This document shows, piece by piece, positions 18,237-27,201 of a stretch of 64,000 bases of DNA. The notes under the pieces were generated by a model that did no database searches, was not told the origin of the DNA, and saw only the letters and a program-made list of their open reading frames with translations. The position numbers and the translations under genes are program-made. The stretch is from Deltaproteobacteria bacterium HGW-Deltaproteobacteria-8. Its GTDB lineage: Bacteria > Desulfobacterota > Desulfovibrionia > Desulfovibrionales > Desulfovibrionaceae. The stretch spans positions 75,894 through 139,893 of the forward strand of contig PHAR01000005.1 of the NCBI GenBank assembly GCA_002840405.1, written 5' to 3'. Position 1 is the first letter of the stretch. The number at the start of each line of letters is the position of its first letter.

Positions 18237-20300
18237 ATGAAGAACTGGAGTCTGCGCGTCAAATTGCTTGGCGGTTTCCTGCTTACGGCGGCCATCACCC
18301 TGGTTGTCGGCACCCTGGCCTATGTCCAGCTCACAACCCTGGCCCAGAAGAGCGCCGACATCAGCAACGTTGATCTTCCCGGCGTGCGCGAATCCCTGGC
18401 CCTGAAGAGCGAAGTGCTTGTCATTGGCCAGGCCCTGCGCACCCTCATGAGCACCGAGGTGTCCAAGGCCGACCGCGACCGCCAGTTCGTGAACATCGAC
18501 AAGGCCGGCGAGCGTTTGACCGCGTCCATGGAGGCCTACGCCAAGCTTGCGGTGGACCCCGAGGCCAAGGCCCTGTTCCAGGATCTCAAGGCCAAGGTCG
18601 CCGCCACCCGCGAGGCCAACGGCAAGGCCCAGGAAATGGCCAAAAAGCTTGAGGAGGTCGATATCCTCAAACCCGATGCGTTGCAGAGCGAATTGCAGCT
18701 TTTCCGGGGCGACCACTACGCTCTGGAGGCCAAGCTTTACGATCTGACCGTGGGCGGCAAGGCCTTTGACGGAGGCGAAGATCCTACGGCCTGCAACTTT
18801 GGCAAATGGGTCGCCACGTTTAAGACGAACAACAAGCCCATCAACGATGCCTTGCAGGCCATAACGAAGCAGCACCAGGACTTCCACAAGTCCGTGGCCG
18901 AGATCAAGAGGGCCATGGGCGAAAAGGGTGGCGCGGCAAAGGCCAAAGCCATCCTGAACGACATGACCAAGCCGGCGGCGGAGCAAGTTTTTGACGGCTT
19001 TCACAAGATGAGCCAGGAGGCCAAGCTGGCCCAGACCCTCTTCGGCAGCATGGCCGAGGAGCTCTTTGGCGAATCGCGGACAAAGATGAACGCGGCCCTA
19101 GCCGCCGCCGACGCCCTGGCTGCGCACCACAAGAAGGTGGCTGACGGGGCCAGTTCGGCGCTCACCCTCAGCGCGGCGCTGAGCAAGTCCGTGGCTCTGG
19201 GCGGCATGATCATTGGCGTGCTCATCGCCGTGATCCTGGGCGTGGTGCTCACCCGCAGCATCACGCGGCCCGTCATGCAGGGCGTGGCTTTTGCCAAGGC
19301 CATGGCCGAGGGCGACTTCACCAAGACGCTCAACATCGACCAGAAGGACGAGATCGGCGTGCTGGCCGCAGCGCTGAACGACATGGTGACGCGTCTGCGC
19401 CAGGTTGTGGCCGATGTGCGCGGGGCCACGGACAACGTGGCCTCCGGGTCCGAGGAACTGTCCGCATCAAGCGAGTCCCTGTCCCAGGGCGCCACCGAGC
19501 AGGCTGCGGCCATCGAGGAAGTCTCGTCCTCCATGGAGCAGATGTCCTCCAACATCAAGCAGAACGCCGACAACGCCCAGCAGACCGAGAAGATCGCGCT
19601 CCAGGCCTCCAGGGACGCCCAGGAGGGCGGCGTGGCCGTGGGCAAGGCTGTAGAGGCCATGAAGAACATTGCCGAGAAGATCGGCATCATCGAGGAGATC
19701 GCCCGGCAGACCAACCTCCTGGCGCTTAACGCCGCCATTGAGGCTGCCCGCGCAGGCGAGCACGGCAAGGGCTTCGCGGTTGTCGCTGCGGAGGTGCGCA
19801 AGCTGGCCGAGCGCAGCGGCAACGCCGCAGGCGAGATCAGCGAGCTGTCGAGCTCCACAGTGAGCATCTCCGAGAAGGCCGGCGAGATGCTGACCAAGCT
19901 CGTGCCGGACATCCAGCGCACGGCGGAGCTGGTGCAGGAGATCAACGCGGCCACGGGCGAGCAGAACAGCGGGGCCGAGCAAATCAACAAGGCCATCCAG
20001 CAGCTCGACCAGGTCATCCAGCAGAACGCCTCGGCCTCGGAAGAGATGGCCAGCACCAGCGAGGAGCTGTCCAGCCAGGCCCAGCAGCTGCAGCAGACCA
20101 TGGGCTTCTTCCGCGTTGACGACGGGCATCAGGCCCAGCGGTCCAGGAAGCCCAAGGCCCTGCCGGTTGGCCCGTCCCATGCGGCGGCCCAGGGCGGCCC
20201 CAAGGCCCATGGCCCGGCCTCCAAGGCCGGCAAGAAGACCGGTGGCATCGATCTTGACCTAAGCTCGGACGCCGATGACGGCGAGTTCGAGAAGTTCTAG
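18237..20300 (+). CDS. methyl-accepting chemotaxis protein with CZB-like sensor domain
   Basis: A 687-residue transmembrane chemoreceptor. Order: short cytoplasmic start, first span (about 8-30), periplasmic four-helix region (31-316), second span (317-338), HAMP (about 340-392) and a signalling domain with the conserved tip around [20 protein letters not shown]. The periplasmic part has H160, C186, H213 and H217 in the spacing of a chemoreceptor zinc-binding (CZB) domain, with the CNFGKW signature. CZB domains are often cytoplasmic; here it seems outside. There is no C-terminal NWETF-like pentapeptide. Start ATG 18237 has AGGAGGTG upstream; cheW follows by 10 bp. Confidence 0.9.
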   Translation: MKNWSLRVKLLGGFLLTAAITLVVGTLAYVQLTTLAQKSADISNVDLPGVRESLALKSEVLVIGQALRTLMSTEVSKADRDRQFVNIDKAGERLTASMEAYAKLAVDPEAKALFQDLKAKVAATREANGKAQEMAKKLEEVDILKPDALQSELQLFRGDHYALEAKLYDLTVGGKAFDGGEDPTACNFGKWVATFKTNNKPINDALQAITKQHQDFHKSVAEIKRAMGEKGGAAKAKAILNDMTKPAAEQVFDGFHKMSQEAKLAQTLFGSMAEELFGESRTKMNAALAAADALAAHHKKVADGASSALTLSAALSKSVALGGMIIGVLIAVILGVVLTRSITRPVMQGVAFAKAMAEGDFTKTLNIDQKDEIGVLAAALNDMVTRLRQVVADVRGATDNVASGSEELSASSESLSQGATEQAAAIEEVSSSMEQMSSNIKQNADNAQQTEKIALQASRDAQEGGVAVGKAVEAMKNIAEKIGIIEEIARQTNLLALNAAIEAARAGEHGKGFAVVAAEVRKLAERSGNAAGEISELSSSTVSISEKAGEMLTKLVPDIQRTAELVQEINAATGEQNSGAEQINKAIQQLDQVIQQNASASEEMASTSEELSSQAQQLQQTMGFFRVDDGHQAQRSRKPKALPVGPSHAAAQGGPKAHGPASKAGKKTGGIDLDLSSDADDGEFEKF

Positions 20301-20310
20301 GGGGTCCGCC

Positions 20311-20805
20311 ATGGCAGAACCAAACGCCACCGGCAGCAGCCAGTACCTGAACTTCACCCTGGGCAAGGAAGTCTTTGCCCTGGACATCTCCAGCGTGCGC
20401 GAGGTGTTGGAGCTGACGGTGATCACCAAGATCCCGCGTACCCCGGACTTCATGTGCGGGGTCATCAACCTGCGCGGCCACGCGGTCCCGGTCATGGACA
20501 TGCGGCTCAAGTTCGGCATGCCCGCATCCCAGACCACTGTGGACACCTGCATCATCATCGTGGAGGTGGACTTCGAGGGCGACCGCATCATCATGGGCGG
20601 CAAGGTGGACTCGGTGCGCGAGGTCTTCGACCTGACCGCCGAGCACATCGAGACCGCGCCGCGCATGGGCACGTCCATCAACACCGACTACATCAAGGGC
20701 ATCGGCAAGCAGGACGAGAACTTCGTGATCATCCTGGACATCGGCAAGGTCTTCTCCGCAGCGGAGCTGGCCCTGGCCAAGGAAGCCCAGAAAGACGCCG
20801 CCTAG
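20311..20805 (+). CDS. cheW: chemotaxis coupling protein CheW
   Basis: A 164-residue CheW, the adaptor that links chemoreceptors to the kinase CheA. It has the two beta-barrel subdomain pattern: FTLGKEVFALDISSVREVL at the start, the hallmark GVINLRGHAVPVMDMR in the middle and a C-terminal EDENFVIILDIGKVFS-like strand. Length is normal. ATG 20311 lies 10 bp after the chemoreceptor stop codon behind a G-rich ribosome-binding site, so receptor and adaptor are made together. A strong terminator follows. Confidence 0.95.
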   Translation: MAEPNATGSSQYLNFTLGKEVFALDISSVREVLELTVITKIPRTPDFMCGVINLRGHAVPVMDMRLKFGMPASQTTVDTCIIIVEVDFEGDRIIMGGKVDSVREVFDLTAEHIETAPRMGTSINTDYIKGIGKQDENFVIILDIGKVFSAAELALAKEAQKDAA

Positions 20806-20830
20806 CGCCAAGATCATGCAGGAACATTAG

Positions 20831-20865
20831 GGCCGGGCGGAGGGAGACTGCTGCCCGGCCTTTTT
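20831..20865 (+). terminator. Rho-independent terminator after cheW
   Basis: Stem GGCCGGGC (20831-20838) pairs with GCCCGGCC (20853-20860), loop of 14 nt, followed by TTTTT at 20861-20865. Position and form are those of an intrinsic terminator for the chemoreceptor-cheW operon; it also separates it from the convergent amidase gene. Confidence 0.85.
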
Positions 20866-20881
20866 GCTGGCGCGTTTGGCG

Positions 20882-22708
20882 CTATCTCTTGCTGGCGAAG
20901 CGCTCGATCTGGGCCTTGTAGCCCAGCACGCCATCGGCGATGCCCCGGGACAGGGTGCGCAGGTAGGCGTCGTTGTTCAGGCGCGCGGCCTCGGTCTTGT
21001 TGGTGATGTAGCCGATCTCGAGAAGCGCGGAGGGCATCTTGGCGCCCATGAGCACGTAGAACGGGGCCTCGCGGTTGCCGTGATCGGACACGGCCCAGAC
21101 GCGGCGCAGGTTGGCCAGACCCTTCCGATGCACCCCGTGGGCCAGGTCCACGCTCTCCTTGATCTTGCTGGTGAGCATGAGGTCGGTCAAGATCATCTGC
21201 AGGTCGCTGATGTTCCTGTCCGACACGGCGTTCTCCCGCGCGGCCACGCGTACGGCGTCCGGGGTGCGTGCCAGGTTCAGGCTGTAGGTCTCCAGGCCGC
21301 TCATGCCGGGGTCGGTGTGGGCGTTGCAGTGCACGGAGAGGAACAGGTCGGCCTTCTTGGCGTTGGCCAGGGCCGTGCGCTCCTCCAGGGGCAGGAACAC
21401 GTCGGTGGTGCGCGTGTAGATGACCTTGAACCCGCGGCTCTTGAGGGTCTTGCCCAGGGTCAGCGCCATGCGCAGGTTCACGTCCTTTTCGCGCAGCCCG
21501 TAGCCCTGTGCGCCAGGGTCCTTGCCGCCGTGCCCGGCGTCGATCATGATGGTGCGCACCGAGAGCCCGAGCTGTTCCACCAGGTCGGCCGCCATGCGCT
21601 TGCGGCTGGCCGAGGGTTCGGCAAAGGTGACCGGCTCAGGCGCTTTCTCAGCTGCCTTGGCCTGGTCCTTGGCCTGGTCCTTGGCCGAGGCCTTGAAGTT
21701 CGGCCCGGCAAAGGCATCGAGGACGATGCGGAAGGGATTGTCCAGGGTCTGGATCTTGTAGTCCTTCAGGTCTGCGAAGTCGAAGACCACGCGCACGGTA
21801 TCGGCCCCGCGCTGGCTGGCGCGGATGGACTTGAGCAGGCCGCCGCCAAGGTGCGTGTCCTCTTCGATGGTCGCGCCGAGCCGGGTCGCCAGCAGATCCA
21901 CGTAGACGCGGTTGTGCTCGTTTTTGCCTGCGGAGGACTCAAGCAACTGGTACTTGAAGCGTACGCTCTGGTCCAGGTCGAGGACCACGCGCGAGGCGGT
22001 CCCGTGGTTCTTGGGGCGGATGTCCAGGAGCAGGGCCTTGTCTCCAGCCCCGCGCGGGCGCGCGGGCTCGGCAGCGGGCTCCGGCTTGTCGGGCTTGGCC
22101 GGGGTCTTGGGCGCAACCAGGGCCTTGGCCGCCTGGCGCGACAGCTTCCGCGCCGTGGCCACGCGCGACGAACGCGGGTGGTCGCGCAGCACGGTCTGAA
22201 AGTCGGTCTGCGCGCCCTCGGGGTTGGCCAGCTGGGTGAGGCGGATCGTGCCGCGCCGGACAAGGGCGTCGGGCGCCAGGACATGCTTCGGGAATTTTGT
22301 CAGATACTCGCCAAAGGCTTCCGCAGCCTTGGACCAGTCGGCCTTCTGGTCGCTCTTGCGGGCCAGTTCCTCGCGCACTCGGGCCAGGAAGAAGCTGGCT
22401 TTGGCCCCTTGCAGGCCATCGGGCTGGATCTTCCGGGCCTGTTCGAGCTGGTCTTCGATCTTCTGCAGCTGGCTCTGGCTGACGTTTTTGCGGGCCAGCA
22501 GGCTCATGAAGCGTTGCACGGGCGCGTCGGCCGGGGTGGTGTCGACTTTTTGGGCCTTGGCCGAGTGGACCGGCTTGGAGGCGCGCGTTGTCCTGGCCTG
22601 AACGCCCGGCGCCACGGCCAGGAGAGCCAGCGCCGCACAGAGAAGCGCCAGCGTCCAAACGGACACGGATCCATGGCGCGCTGCGCGGCGTTGTACTACT
22701 TTCGGCAT
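20882..22708 (-). CDS. N-acetylmuramoyl-L-alanine amidase with AMIN domain
   Basis: A 608-residue periplasmic cell-wall hydrolase of the AmiA/B/C type, cutting peptides from peptidoglycan during cell separation. After a basic, hydrophobic export signal (to about residue 38) comes a helical region with TPR-like features, then an AMIN domain (about 225-330) that would target it to septal peptidoglycan, a KDQAKDQAK linker, and an Amidase_3 domain from about 385. Zinc-site motifs are IDAGHGGKDPGA, the Glu in LREKDV, SVHCNAH and the catalytic ALLEIGYITN. ATG 22708 has a GGGGGA ribosome-binding site. Confidence 0.93.
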   Translation of the reverse strand: MPKVVQRRAARHGSVSVWTLALLCAALALLAVAPGVQARTTRASKPVHSAKAQKVDTTPADAPVQRFMSLLARKNVSQSQLQKIEDQLEQARKIQPDGLQGAKASFFLARVREELARKSDQKADWSKAAEAFGEYLTKFPKHVLAPDALVRRGTIRLTQLANPEGAQTDFQTVLRDHPRSSRVATARKLSRQAAKALVAPKTPAKPDKPEPAAEPARPRGAGDKALLLDIRPKNHGTASRVVLDLDQSVRFKYQLLESSAGKNEHNRVYVDLLATRLGATIEEDTHLGGGLLKSIRASQRGADTVRVVFDFADLKDYKIQTLDNPFRIVLDAFAGPNFKASAKDQAKDQAKAAEKAPEPVTFAEPSASRKRMAADLVEQLGLSVRTIMIDAGHGGKDPGAQGYGLREKDVNLRMALTLGKTLKSRGFKVIYTRTTDVFLPLEERTALANAKKADLFLSVHCNAHTDPGMSGLETYSLNLARTPDAVRVAARENAVSDRNISDLQMILTDLMLTSKIKESVDLAHGVHRKGLANLRRVWAVSDHGNREAPFYVLMGAKMPSALLEIGYITNKTEAARLNNDAYLRTLSRGIADGVLGYKAQIERFASKR

Positions 22709-22869
22709 GCTCCCCCGGCCCGGCTGTGTTGGCGGCACTTTTGCGACGCTGCTCCGGGCAGGGGCATCCTTGCCTAGATTCCAAAAAATGTCTAGACCCG
22801 CTGCCCGCCGCAGGATTGCCCTGGCCGGGGACATTGACCCGGAGCGCGCAGGGCGCTACCACAGCGCCC

Positions 22870-24165
22870 ATGCGCATCCCTGAACTGCTCCTGCCTGCGG
22901 GCGACATGGAATCCCTGACCACGGCCCTGATCTACGGGGCTGATGCTGTGTATCTGGGCGCCGACGGCCCGAACCTGCGCGCCCGGGCCGCCGGGTTTGC
23001 CGGGGACGTGCTCGCCCAGGCCGTGGCCGCAGCCCATGCTGCCGGGGTCAAGGTGTACGTCTGCGTCAACGCCACCCCGCGCCAGCAGGACCTGCCGCTC
23101 GTGCGCCAGGGCCTGGACCAGGCTGTGGAGGCGGGGGCTGACGGGCTGATCATCTCGGACCCCGGCGTGGCCCGCCTGGCCGTGCGCCACGCGCCAGCGC
23201 TGCCCATCCATGTGAGCACCCAGGCCAACACGCGCAACGCCGAGGGGCTCGCCTTCTGGCGCGACTTCGGGGCCAGGCGCGCCAACCTGGCCCGGGAGTG
23301 TGCCGCGCGCGAGGTGGCCGCCCTCTGCGCCGCCCGCGATGCCGAGCTGGCTGGCTTCGAGCTGGAGGTCTTTGCCCACGGCGCGCAGTGCATGGCCTTT
23401 TCCGGGCGCTGCCAGCTCTCGGTGCACATGACCGGGCGCGCGGTGAATGAGCCGGGCCGCACCGCCTGCATGGGCGCCTGCGCCCATCCCTGCCGCTACG
23501 AGTACCGCCTGCGCTCTGTGGTCGAGGAGCGCAAGCGCGAGGGCGCGGACGCCTGGGAGGTGCTGGAGCAGTGGACTGGAGATCGCCAGGCCCCAGGCGG
23601 CGAGGCCTGGACGCAATACTTCGCCCCGCAGGACCTTTGCCTCATCTGGCAGGCGCGCTGGCTGGCGAAGCTCGGCGTGGACTGCCTGAAAATCGAGGGC
23701 CGCACCCGCAGCTCGGCCTACCTGGCCGTGGTGGGCGACGCCTGGCGCTTTGCCCTGGATTCGCTTGCAGCCGGGAGCTTCCAGCCGCGCGCGGCCCTGG
23801 CAGAGCTGCGCCACGCGGCCACGCGGCCCCTCACCAGCGGGCTCTTCGGGGCCGACCCGCGCCGGACCATCCCCGGCCTGGACCTGGCCTCCCAGCGCAG
23901 CCTGCCGCTGCTGCGCGTGCTCGAGGCCTCGGATACGACCGCCAGCGGCCCGGCCTGGGATGTGGAGCTGAAGGGCACCTTTGACCCGGCCCGGCCCGAG
24001 GGCCTGACGCTCCTTCTGCCCGGCCTTGCGCGCCCGGTGCTCAGTCCGCAAGAGTACCGCCTGGAGCGCACTGATGGGCTGCCCCTCACGGCTGGGCATC
24101 CGGGCGTGCGCGCGGTGCTCGTCTGCGCGCATCCGGCCTTGCGCCCGGGCATCTTTGCCCGCTAG
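22870..24165 (+). CDS. U32 peptidase-family protein (TrhP/YegQ-like)
   Basis: A 431-residue member of the U32 family. The signature runs around CMAFSGRCQLSVHM with the later cysteines of CMGACAHPCRYEY, the four-cysteine set that binds an Fe-S cluster in characterised members. Family members hydroxylate tRNA uridine 34 (TrhP) or ubiquinone precursors (UbiU/UbiV); here a tRNA-related role is more likely than proteolysis or ubiquinone synthesis, but this is inference. ATG 22870 begins the conserved MRIPELLLPAGDMES sequence, whereas the frame is open upstream without conserved sequence. It is divergent from the amidase. Confidence 0.88.
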   Translation: MRIPELLLPAGDMESLTTALIYGADAVYLGADGPNLRARAAGFAGDVLAQAVAAAHAAGVKVYVCVNATPRQQDLPLVRQGLDQAVEAGADGLIISDPGVARLAVRHAPALPIHVSTQANTRNAEGLAFWRDFGARRANLARECAAREVAALCAARDAELAGFELEVFAHGAQCMAFSGRCQLSVHMTGRAVNEPGRTACMGACAHPCRYEYRLRSVVEERKREGADAWEVLEQWTGDRQAPGGEAWTQYFAPQDLCLIWQARWLAKLGVDCLKIEGRTRSSAYLAVVGDAWRFALDSLAAGSFQPRAALAELRHAATRPLTSGLFGADPRRTIPGLDLASQRSLPLLRVLEASDTTASGPAWDVELKGTFDPARPEGLTLLLPGLARPVLSPQEYRLERTDGLPLTAGHPGVRAVLVCAHPALRPGIFAR

Positions 24166-24290
24166 CCCGCCTTAGGGCGCTTCCGCCACCATTGGCCCAA
24201 ATCCTACGGCTCCGGCATTCGCCTCTGGCAATGGTCCCCCTTGGCAACGGGCCTTGGCTTGGTGTAGTGTCGCGTCAAATGGAGGGAAGT

Positions 24291-24482
24291 ATGGCTGGCA
24301 CAGTGACCATCAACGAAGACGAGTGCATTGGCTGCGAAACCTGCTGTGAGCTCTGCCCCGGCGTGTTCCAGTTCGACGCCGACGCCGGCAAGGCCAAGGT
24401 CGTCAACCCCACCGGAGCCTCGGACGACGAGATCCAGGCGGCCATCGACGCCTGCCCGGCAACCTGCATTTCCTGGGAATAG
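24291..24482 (+). CDS. small [4Fe-4S] ferredoxin
   Basis: A 63-residue ferredoxin close in pattern to Desulfovibrio ferredoxin I. The first cluster motif is CIGCETCCELCP (residues 12-23, CxxCxxCxxxCP), and the paired cysteine lies in DACPATC near the end; only one complete four-cysteine set is present, so a single [4Fe-4S] cluster is expected. The protein is acidic and cytoplasmic, an electron carrier. ATG 24291 has GGAGGGAA directly upstream. It is a single gene, followed by a 7-bp hairpin at 24493-24509. Confidence 0.95.
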   Translation: MAGTVTINEDECIGCETCCELCPGVFQFDADAGKAKVVNPTGASDDEIQAAIDACPATCISWE

Positions 24483-24492
24483 GGCGCCTCGC

Positions 24493-24509
24493 GCCGGGCC
24501 TCGCCCGGC
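24493..24509. terminator. short hairpin between convergent ferredoxin and regulator genes
   Basis: GCCGGGC (24493-24499) pairs with GCCCGGC (24503-24509) around a 3-nt loop. No T-run follows on the plus strand. It lies between two convergent genes and may end transcripts from either side. Confidence 0.45.
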
Positions 24510-24580
24510 AACGGGAGCCTGGATGGGGACCCTGAAGGCCTTGAAGGGGACGCGCGCCCCTTCCGGCTCTGGCTGTGCGG

Positions 24581-25261
24581 CTAGCGGTCGGACTCGGCCA
24601 GGGCGGCCAGGCCCTCGGGGTCCAGCACGCTGACGCGGCTGCCCGCCACCTCGATGAGGCCCTGCTCGCTGAGCTTCTTGATGGCCCTGGACAGGGTCTC
24701 GGGGATGGTGCCGAGGTATGACGCGATCTGGCCCTTGGGCAGGTCCAGGGTGAGCTCGTCGCGGCCCTGGGCGGCGCGCAGCAGCAGCAGGTAGCCCGCC
24801 AGGCGCTCCGGCACCTCCTTCAGGCTCAGCTGGGCGATCTGCCCCACAAAGGCGCGCAGCCTGGACGAGAGCAGGGCCATGACGCTCAGGGCCAGCTCCG
24901 GCTCGCGGCGCAAGAGCTCCACAAGGCCCCGGCGCGGGATGGACAACAGCACGCTGTCCTCCAGGGCCTGGGCGCTGGCCGGATAGGTCTTGCCCTCGAA
25001 CACCGGCACCTCGGCAAAACTTTCGCCCGCCTGGAACACCGAGAGGATCTGCTCCTTGCCCGAAAGCGAGGCGCGGTACACGCGCACCTTGCCCGAGACC
25101 ACGGCGAAGAAGTGCGTGCCCGGCTGCCCGGCCTCGAACAGGATCTCCCCGTACTTGCAGCCTTTCAGCTGGGAGATTTCGGCCAGACTCTTCAGTTGCG
25201 CCGGGGGCAGGCCCTCGAAGAGCTTGATCCCGCCAAGGGCCGTGAGCTTGTCCTTTTCCAT
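24581..25261 (-). CDS. Crp/Fnr family regulator (HcpR/Dnr-like)
   Basis: A 226-residue transcription factor with an N-terminal cyclic-nucleotide-type beta-barrel (residues 10-120), a long dimer helix and a C-terminal Crp helix-turn-helix, whose recognition helix reads IPETLSRAIKKLSEQG. It lacks the cysteine set of Fnr, so it is not an Fe-S oxygen sensor of that kind; Dnr/HcpR-type haem or NO sensing is possible. An HcpR-like palindrome (25293-25306) sits just upstream and may be an autoregulatory site. ATG 25261 has GGAGGAGG at good distance. Confidence 0.88.
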   Translation of the reverse strand: MEKDKLTALGGIKLFEGLPPAQLKSLAEISQLKGCKYGEILFEAGQPGTHFFAVVSGKVRVYRASLSGKEQILSVFQAGESFAEVPVFEGKTYPASAQALEDSVLLSIPRRGLVELLRREPELALSVMALLSSRLRAFVGQIAQLSLKEVPERLAGYLLLLRAAQGRDELTLDLPKGQIASYLGTIPETLSRAIKKLSEQGLIEVAGSRVSVLDPEGLAALAESDR

Positions 25262-25292
25262 TGCGCCTCCTCCCGTCATTTCATGCAGGACC

Positions 25293-25306
25293 TTGACTTT
25301 AGTCAT
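25293..25306. promoter_or_regulatory. HcpR/Fnr-like operator upstream of the Crp/Fnr gene
   Basis: TTGAC-TTTA-GTCAT: near-palindromic, with an inner perfect TGACT-TT-AGTCA. It resembles the TTGAC-N4-GTCAA pattern known for HcpR in Desulfovibrio and lies about 32 bp before the start codon of the regulator gene, where an autoregulatory operator would be. Confidence 0.5.
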
Positions 25307-25348
25307 GGAATCCACACATGGCAACTGCCAGGATGCGTGGGCAGGCGA

Positions 25349-25504
25349 GGCCGCCAGGGGCTCCGCCCCTGGACCCCGCCAAAGGGCCTGAGGCCCTCTG
25401 GACTCCCCATTTGGCCGCGAATTCTGCGGCGGTCCCCGCCGAAGAATTCGCGGCGAGTAGATGAGGGGGTTCGGGGGAAATCATTTCCCCCGGCCGCCGG
25501 AGGC
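25349..25504. repeat. modular hairpin repeat element 1
   Basis: A 156-bp gene-free block made of successive hairpins: CCAGGGGC/GCCCCTGG (25354-25372), the palindrome AGGGCCTGAGGCCCT (25383-25397), a 17-bp stem with one mismatch and a 3-nt loop (25415-25453, arms containing GAATTC), GGGGGAAA/TTTCCCCC (25473-25491) and a closing CCGCCGGAGGC. The same modules recur at 26870, 38965 and 49915. It lies between divergent genes, so it cannot act simply as a terminator there. Confidence 0.85.
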
Positions 25505-25537
25505 ATGTTCCCGCAGACCAACCAAAAGCGAGAGCCC

Positions 25538-26854
25538 ATGACAACGTTGATGCTGACCCTGGCCGTTCTGGGCCACCTGCTGCTGGCGGCCCATGCCCTG
25601 CGCCGGGGCGAATGGGCGCTCTGCGCGGCGCTGGTCGCCCTGCCGCTCCTGCTGCTGACCCGGCGCGGCGCGGCGCGGCTCATCGCGGCCTGCGTGCTGG
25701 TGCTGGGCGCGCTGCTCTGGGTCGACGCGGGCCTCGGCTTTGTGCGCCTGCGCCTGGCCCTGGGCCAGGACTGGCTGCGCCTGGCCCTGATCCTGGCCAG
25801 CCTGACCCTGTTGAGCCTGGGCGTCGGCCTGTGGCTGCTGGGCCAGCGCGCGCAGATGCTCTTCAGCCGGGGCCGCGCGCAGGAAATCCCCCAGGCCGTA
25901 GCCTTCGGCCTCACGGCGGGGCTGCTTTACATGGCGCGCTCCAAGGCCAGCGTGCCGCTGCTCCTGGCCGACCGCTTCCTGCCGGGCTCTGGCTGGCTGG
26001 AGATGCTCGCCCTTTCCCTGTATGCCGCCTGGCTGGTTGGCGCCTTCCTGGACCCCGAGCGCCACAAAAAGCTGCGGCCGTGCGTCTGGGCGCTGTTCTC
26101 GGCGGTGTTCTTCGGCCAGCTTGTGCTGGGCCTGCTGGGCCTCCAGGATTTCCTCATGACCGGGCGGCTGCACCTGCCCGTGCCCGCGCTCATCGCCGCC
26201 GGGCCGATCTTCCGGGGCAGCGGGCTGTTCATGGCCATCCTCTTCTCGGCCACCGTGCTCTTCGTCGGCCCGGCCTGGTGCAGCCACCTCTGCTACATCG
26301 GGGCCTGGGACGACGCCTGCTCGCGCCTTGGCCCGAACCGGCCGGAGCCCCTGCCCGCGCGCTGGACGCTCTGCGGCCGCGCCACGACCCTCGCCCTGAC
26401 CTGCGGCGGAGCCCTGGCCCTGCGCCTCCTCGGCGTGGAAACCCTGACCGCCGTCTGGCTGGCCGCCGGGTTCGGGCTCGTCGGCGTCGGCGTCATGCTC
26501 CTCGTCTCGCGCAGGCTGGGCGTCATGGCCCACTGCACCGCCTTCTGCCCCATCGGGCTCCTCGGCAACCTGCTCGGGCGGCTCATCCCCTGGCGCGTGC
26601 GCATCGACCGCGACACCTGCACGCGCTGCCGGTCCTGCTCCCGCGCCTGCCGCTACTCCGCCCTCTCCGCCGCAGACATCGAGGCCGGAACACCGGCGCT
26701 GTCCTGCACCCTCTGCGGCGACTGCATCGGGGCCTGCCCGCACGACTCCATGCACTACCACTTCCCCGGCCTGTCCAATGCCGCGGCCCGCGCCACCTTC
26801 CTGACCCTCATCGCCACCCTCTCGGCCACCTTCCTGGGCGTGGCGCGGCTCTAG
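25538..26854 (+). CDS. membrane-bound polyferredoxin (NosR/NapH-like 4Fe-4S protein)
   Basis: A 438-residue integral membrane protein with about ten hydrophobic segments and two kinds of cysteine motif. CSHLC (near residue 248) and a CTAFC (near 331) resemble the CxxxCP motifs of NapH/NosR/CcoG proteins, and the C-terminal part has two ferredoxin clusters, CTRCRSCSRAC and CTLCGDCIGACP (from about 362 and 390). It probably moves electrons across or along the membrane; the partner is unknown. ATG 25538 is chosen because the hydrophobic sequence starts there; an ATG at 25505 is inside the repeat element. Confidence 0.85.
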   Translation: MTTLMLTLAVLGHLLLAAHALRRGEWALCAALVALPLLLLTRRGAARLIAACVLVLGALLWVDAGLGFVRLRLALGQDWLRLALILASLTLLSLGVGLWLLGQRAQMLFSRGRAQEIPQAVAFGLTAGLLYMARSKASVPLLLADRFLPGSGWLEMLALSLYAAWLVGAFLDPERHKKLRPCVWALFSAVFFGQLVLGLLGLQDFLMTGRLHLPVPALIAAGPIFRGSGLFMAILFSATVLFVGPAWCSHLCYIGAWDDACSRLGPNRPEPLPARWTLCGRATTLALTCGGALALRLLGVETLTAVWLAAGFGLVGVGVMLLVSRRLGVMAHCTAFCPIGLLGNLLGRLIPWRVRIDRDTCTRCRSCSRACRYSALSAADIEAGTPALSCTLCGDCIGACPHDSMHYHFPGLSNAAARATFLTLIATLSATFLGVARL

Positions 26855-26869
26855 CGATGGGAAGAGAGT

Positions 26870-27201
26870 GCCTCCGGCGGCCAAGGGGCCTGAGGCCCCT
26901 TGGAACCCCCGTATGGTCTGGGCCAATGCACCCACGTTTCATGCCCCGGCTTCGCCCAGCCACAAACATGCGCGCGGGTTTTCCGAGGGGGGACCCTCGA
27001 AAAGCCCCGCGCGTGGTTGGCCCCTTTTGAAGCGGAGACGAGAGGCAAAGAGAAAGACGCGCTCCCGTGATTTTCCCAAAGAAAGCCGAAAGGGCTGTTT
27101 CAGGTTCTTCCTGAAACAGCCCTTTCGGCGCAATGGGGAGTCCAGAGGGCCTCAGGCCCTCTGGCGGGGGTGCCGGGGGCGGAGCCCCTGGCCGCCGGAG
27201 G
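26870..27201. repeat. composite hairpin repeat, copy A
   Basis: A 332-bp non-coding element between two convergent genes, bounded by GCCTCCGGCGG and CCGCCGGAGGC. Inside are CCAAGGGGCCTGAGGCCCCTTGG (26881-26903), a CGCGGG...CCCGCG region with complementary GGGGACCCTC-type arms (about 26972-27021), and a perfect 19-bp hairpin (27086-27104 with 27110-27128, loop TTCTT). Then come a GGGCCTCAGGCCC palindrome and GGGGCGGAGCCCC. Copy B at 38965-39360 is the same element in inverted orientation. No plausible protein is encoded. Confidence 0.88.
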
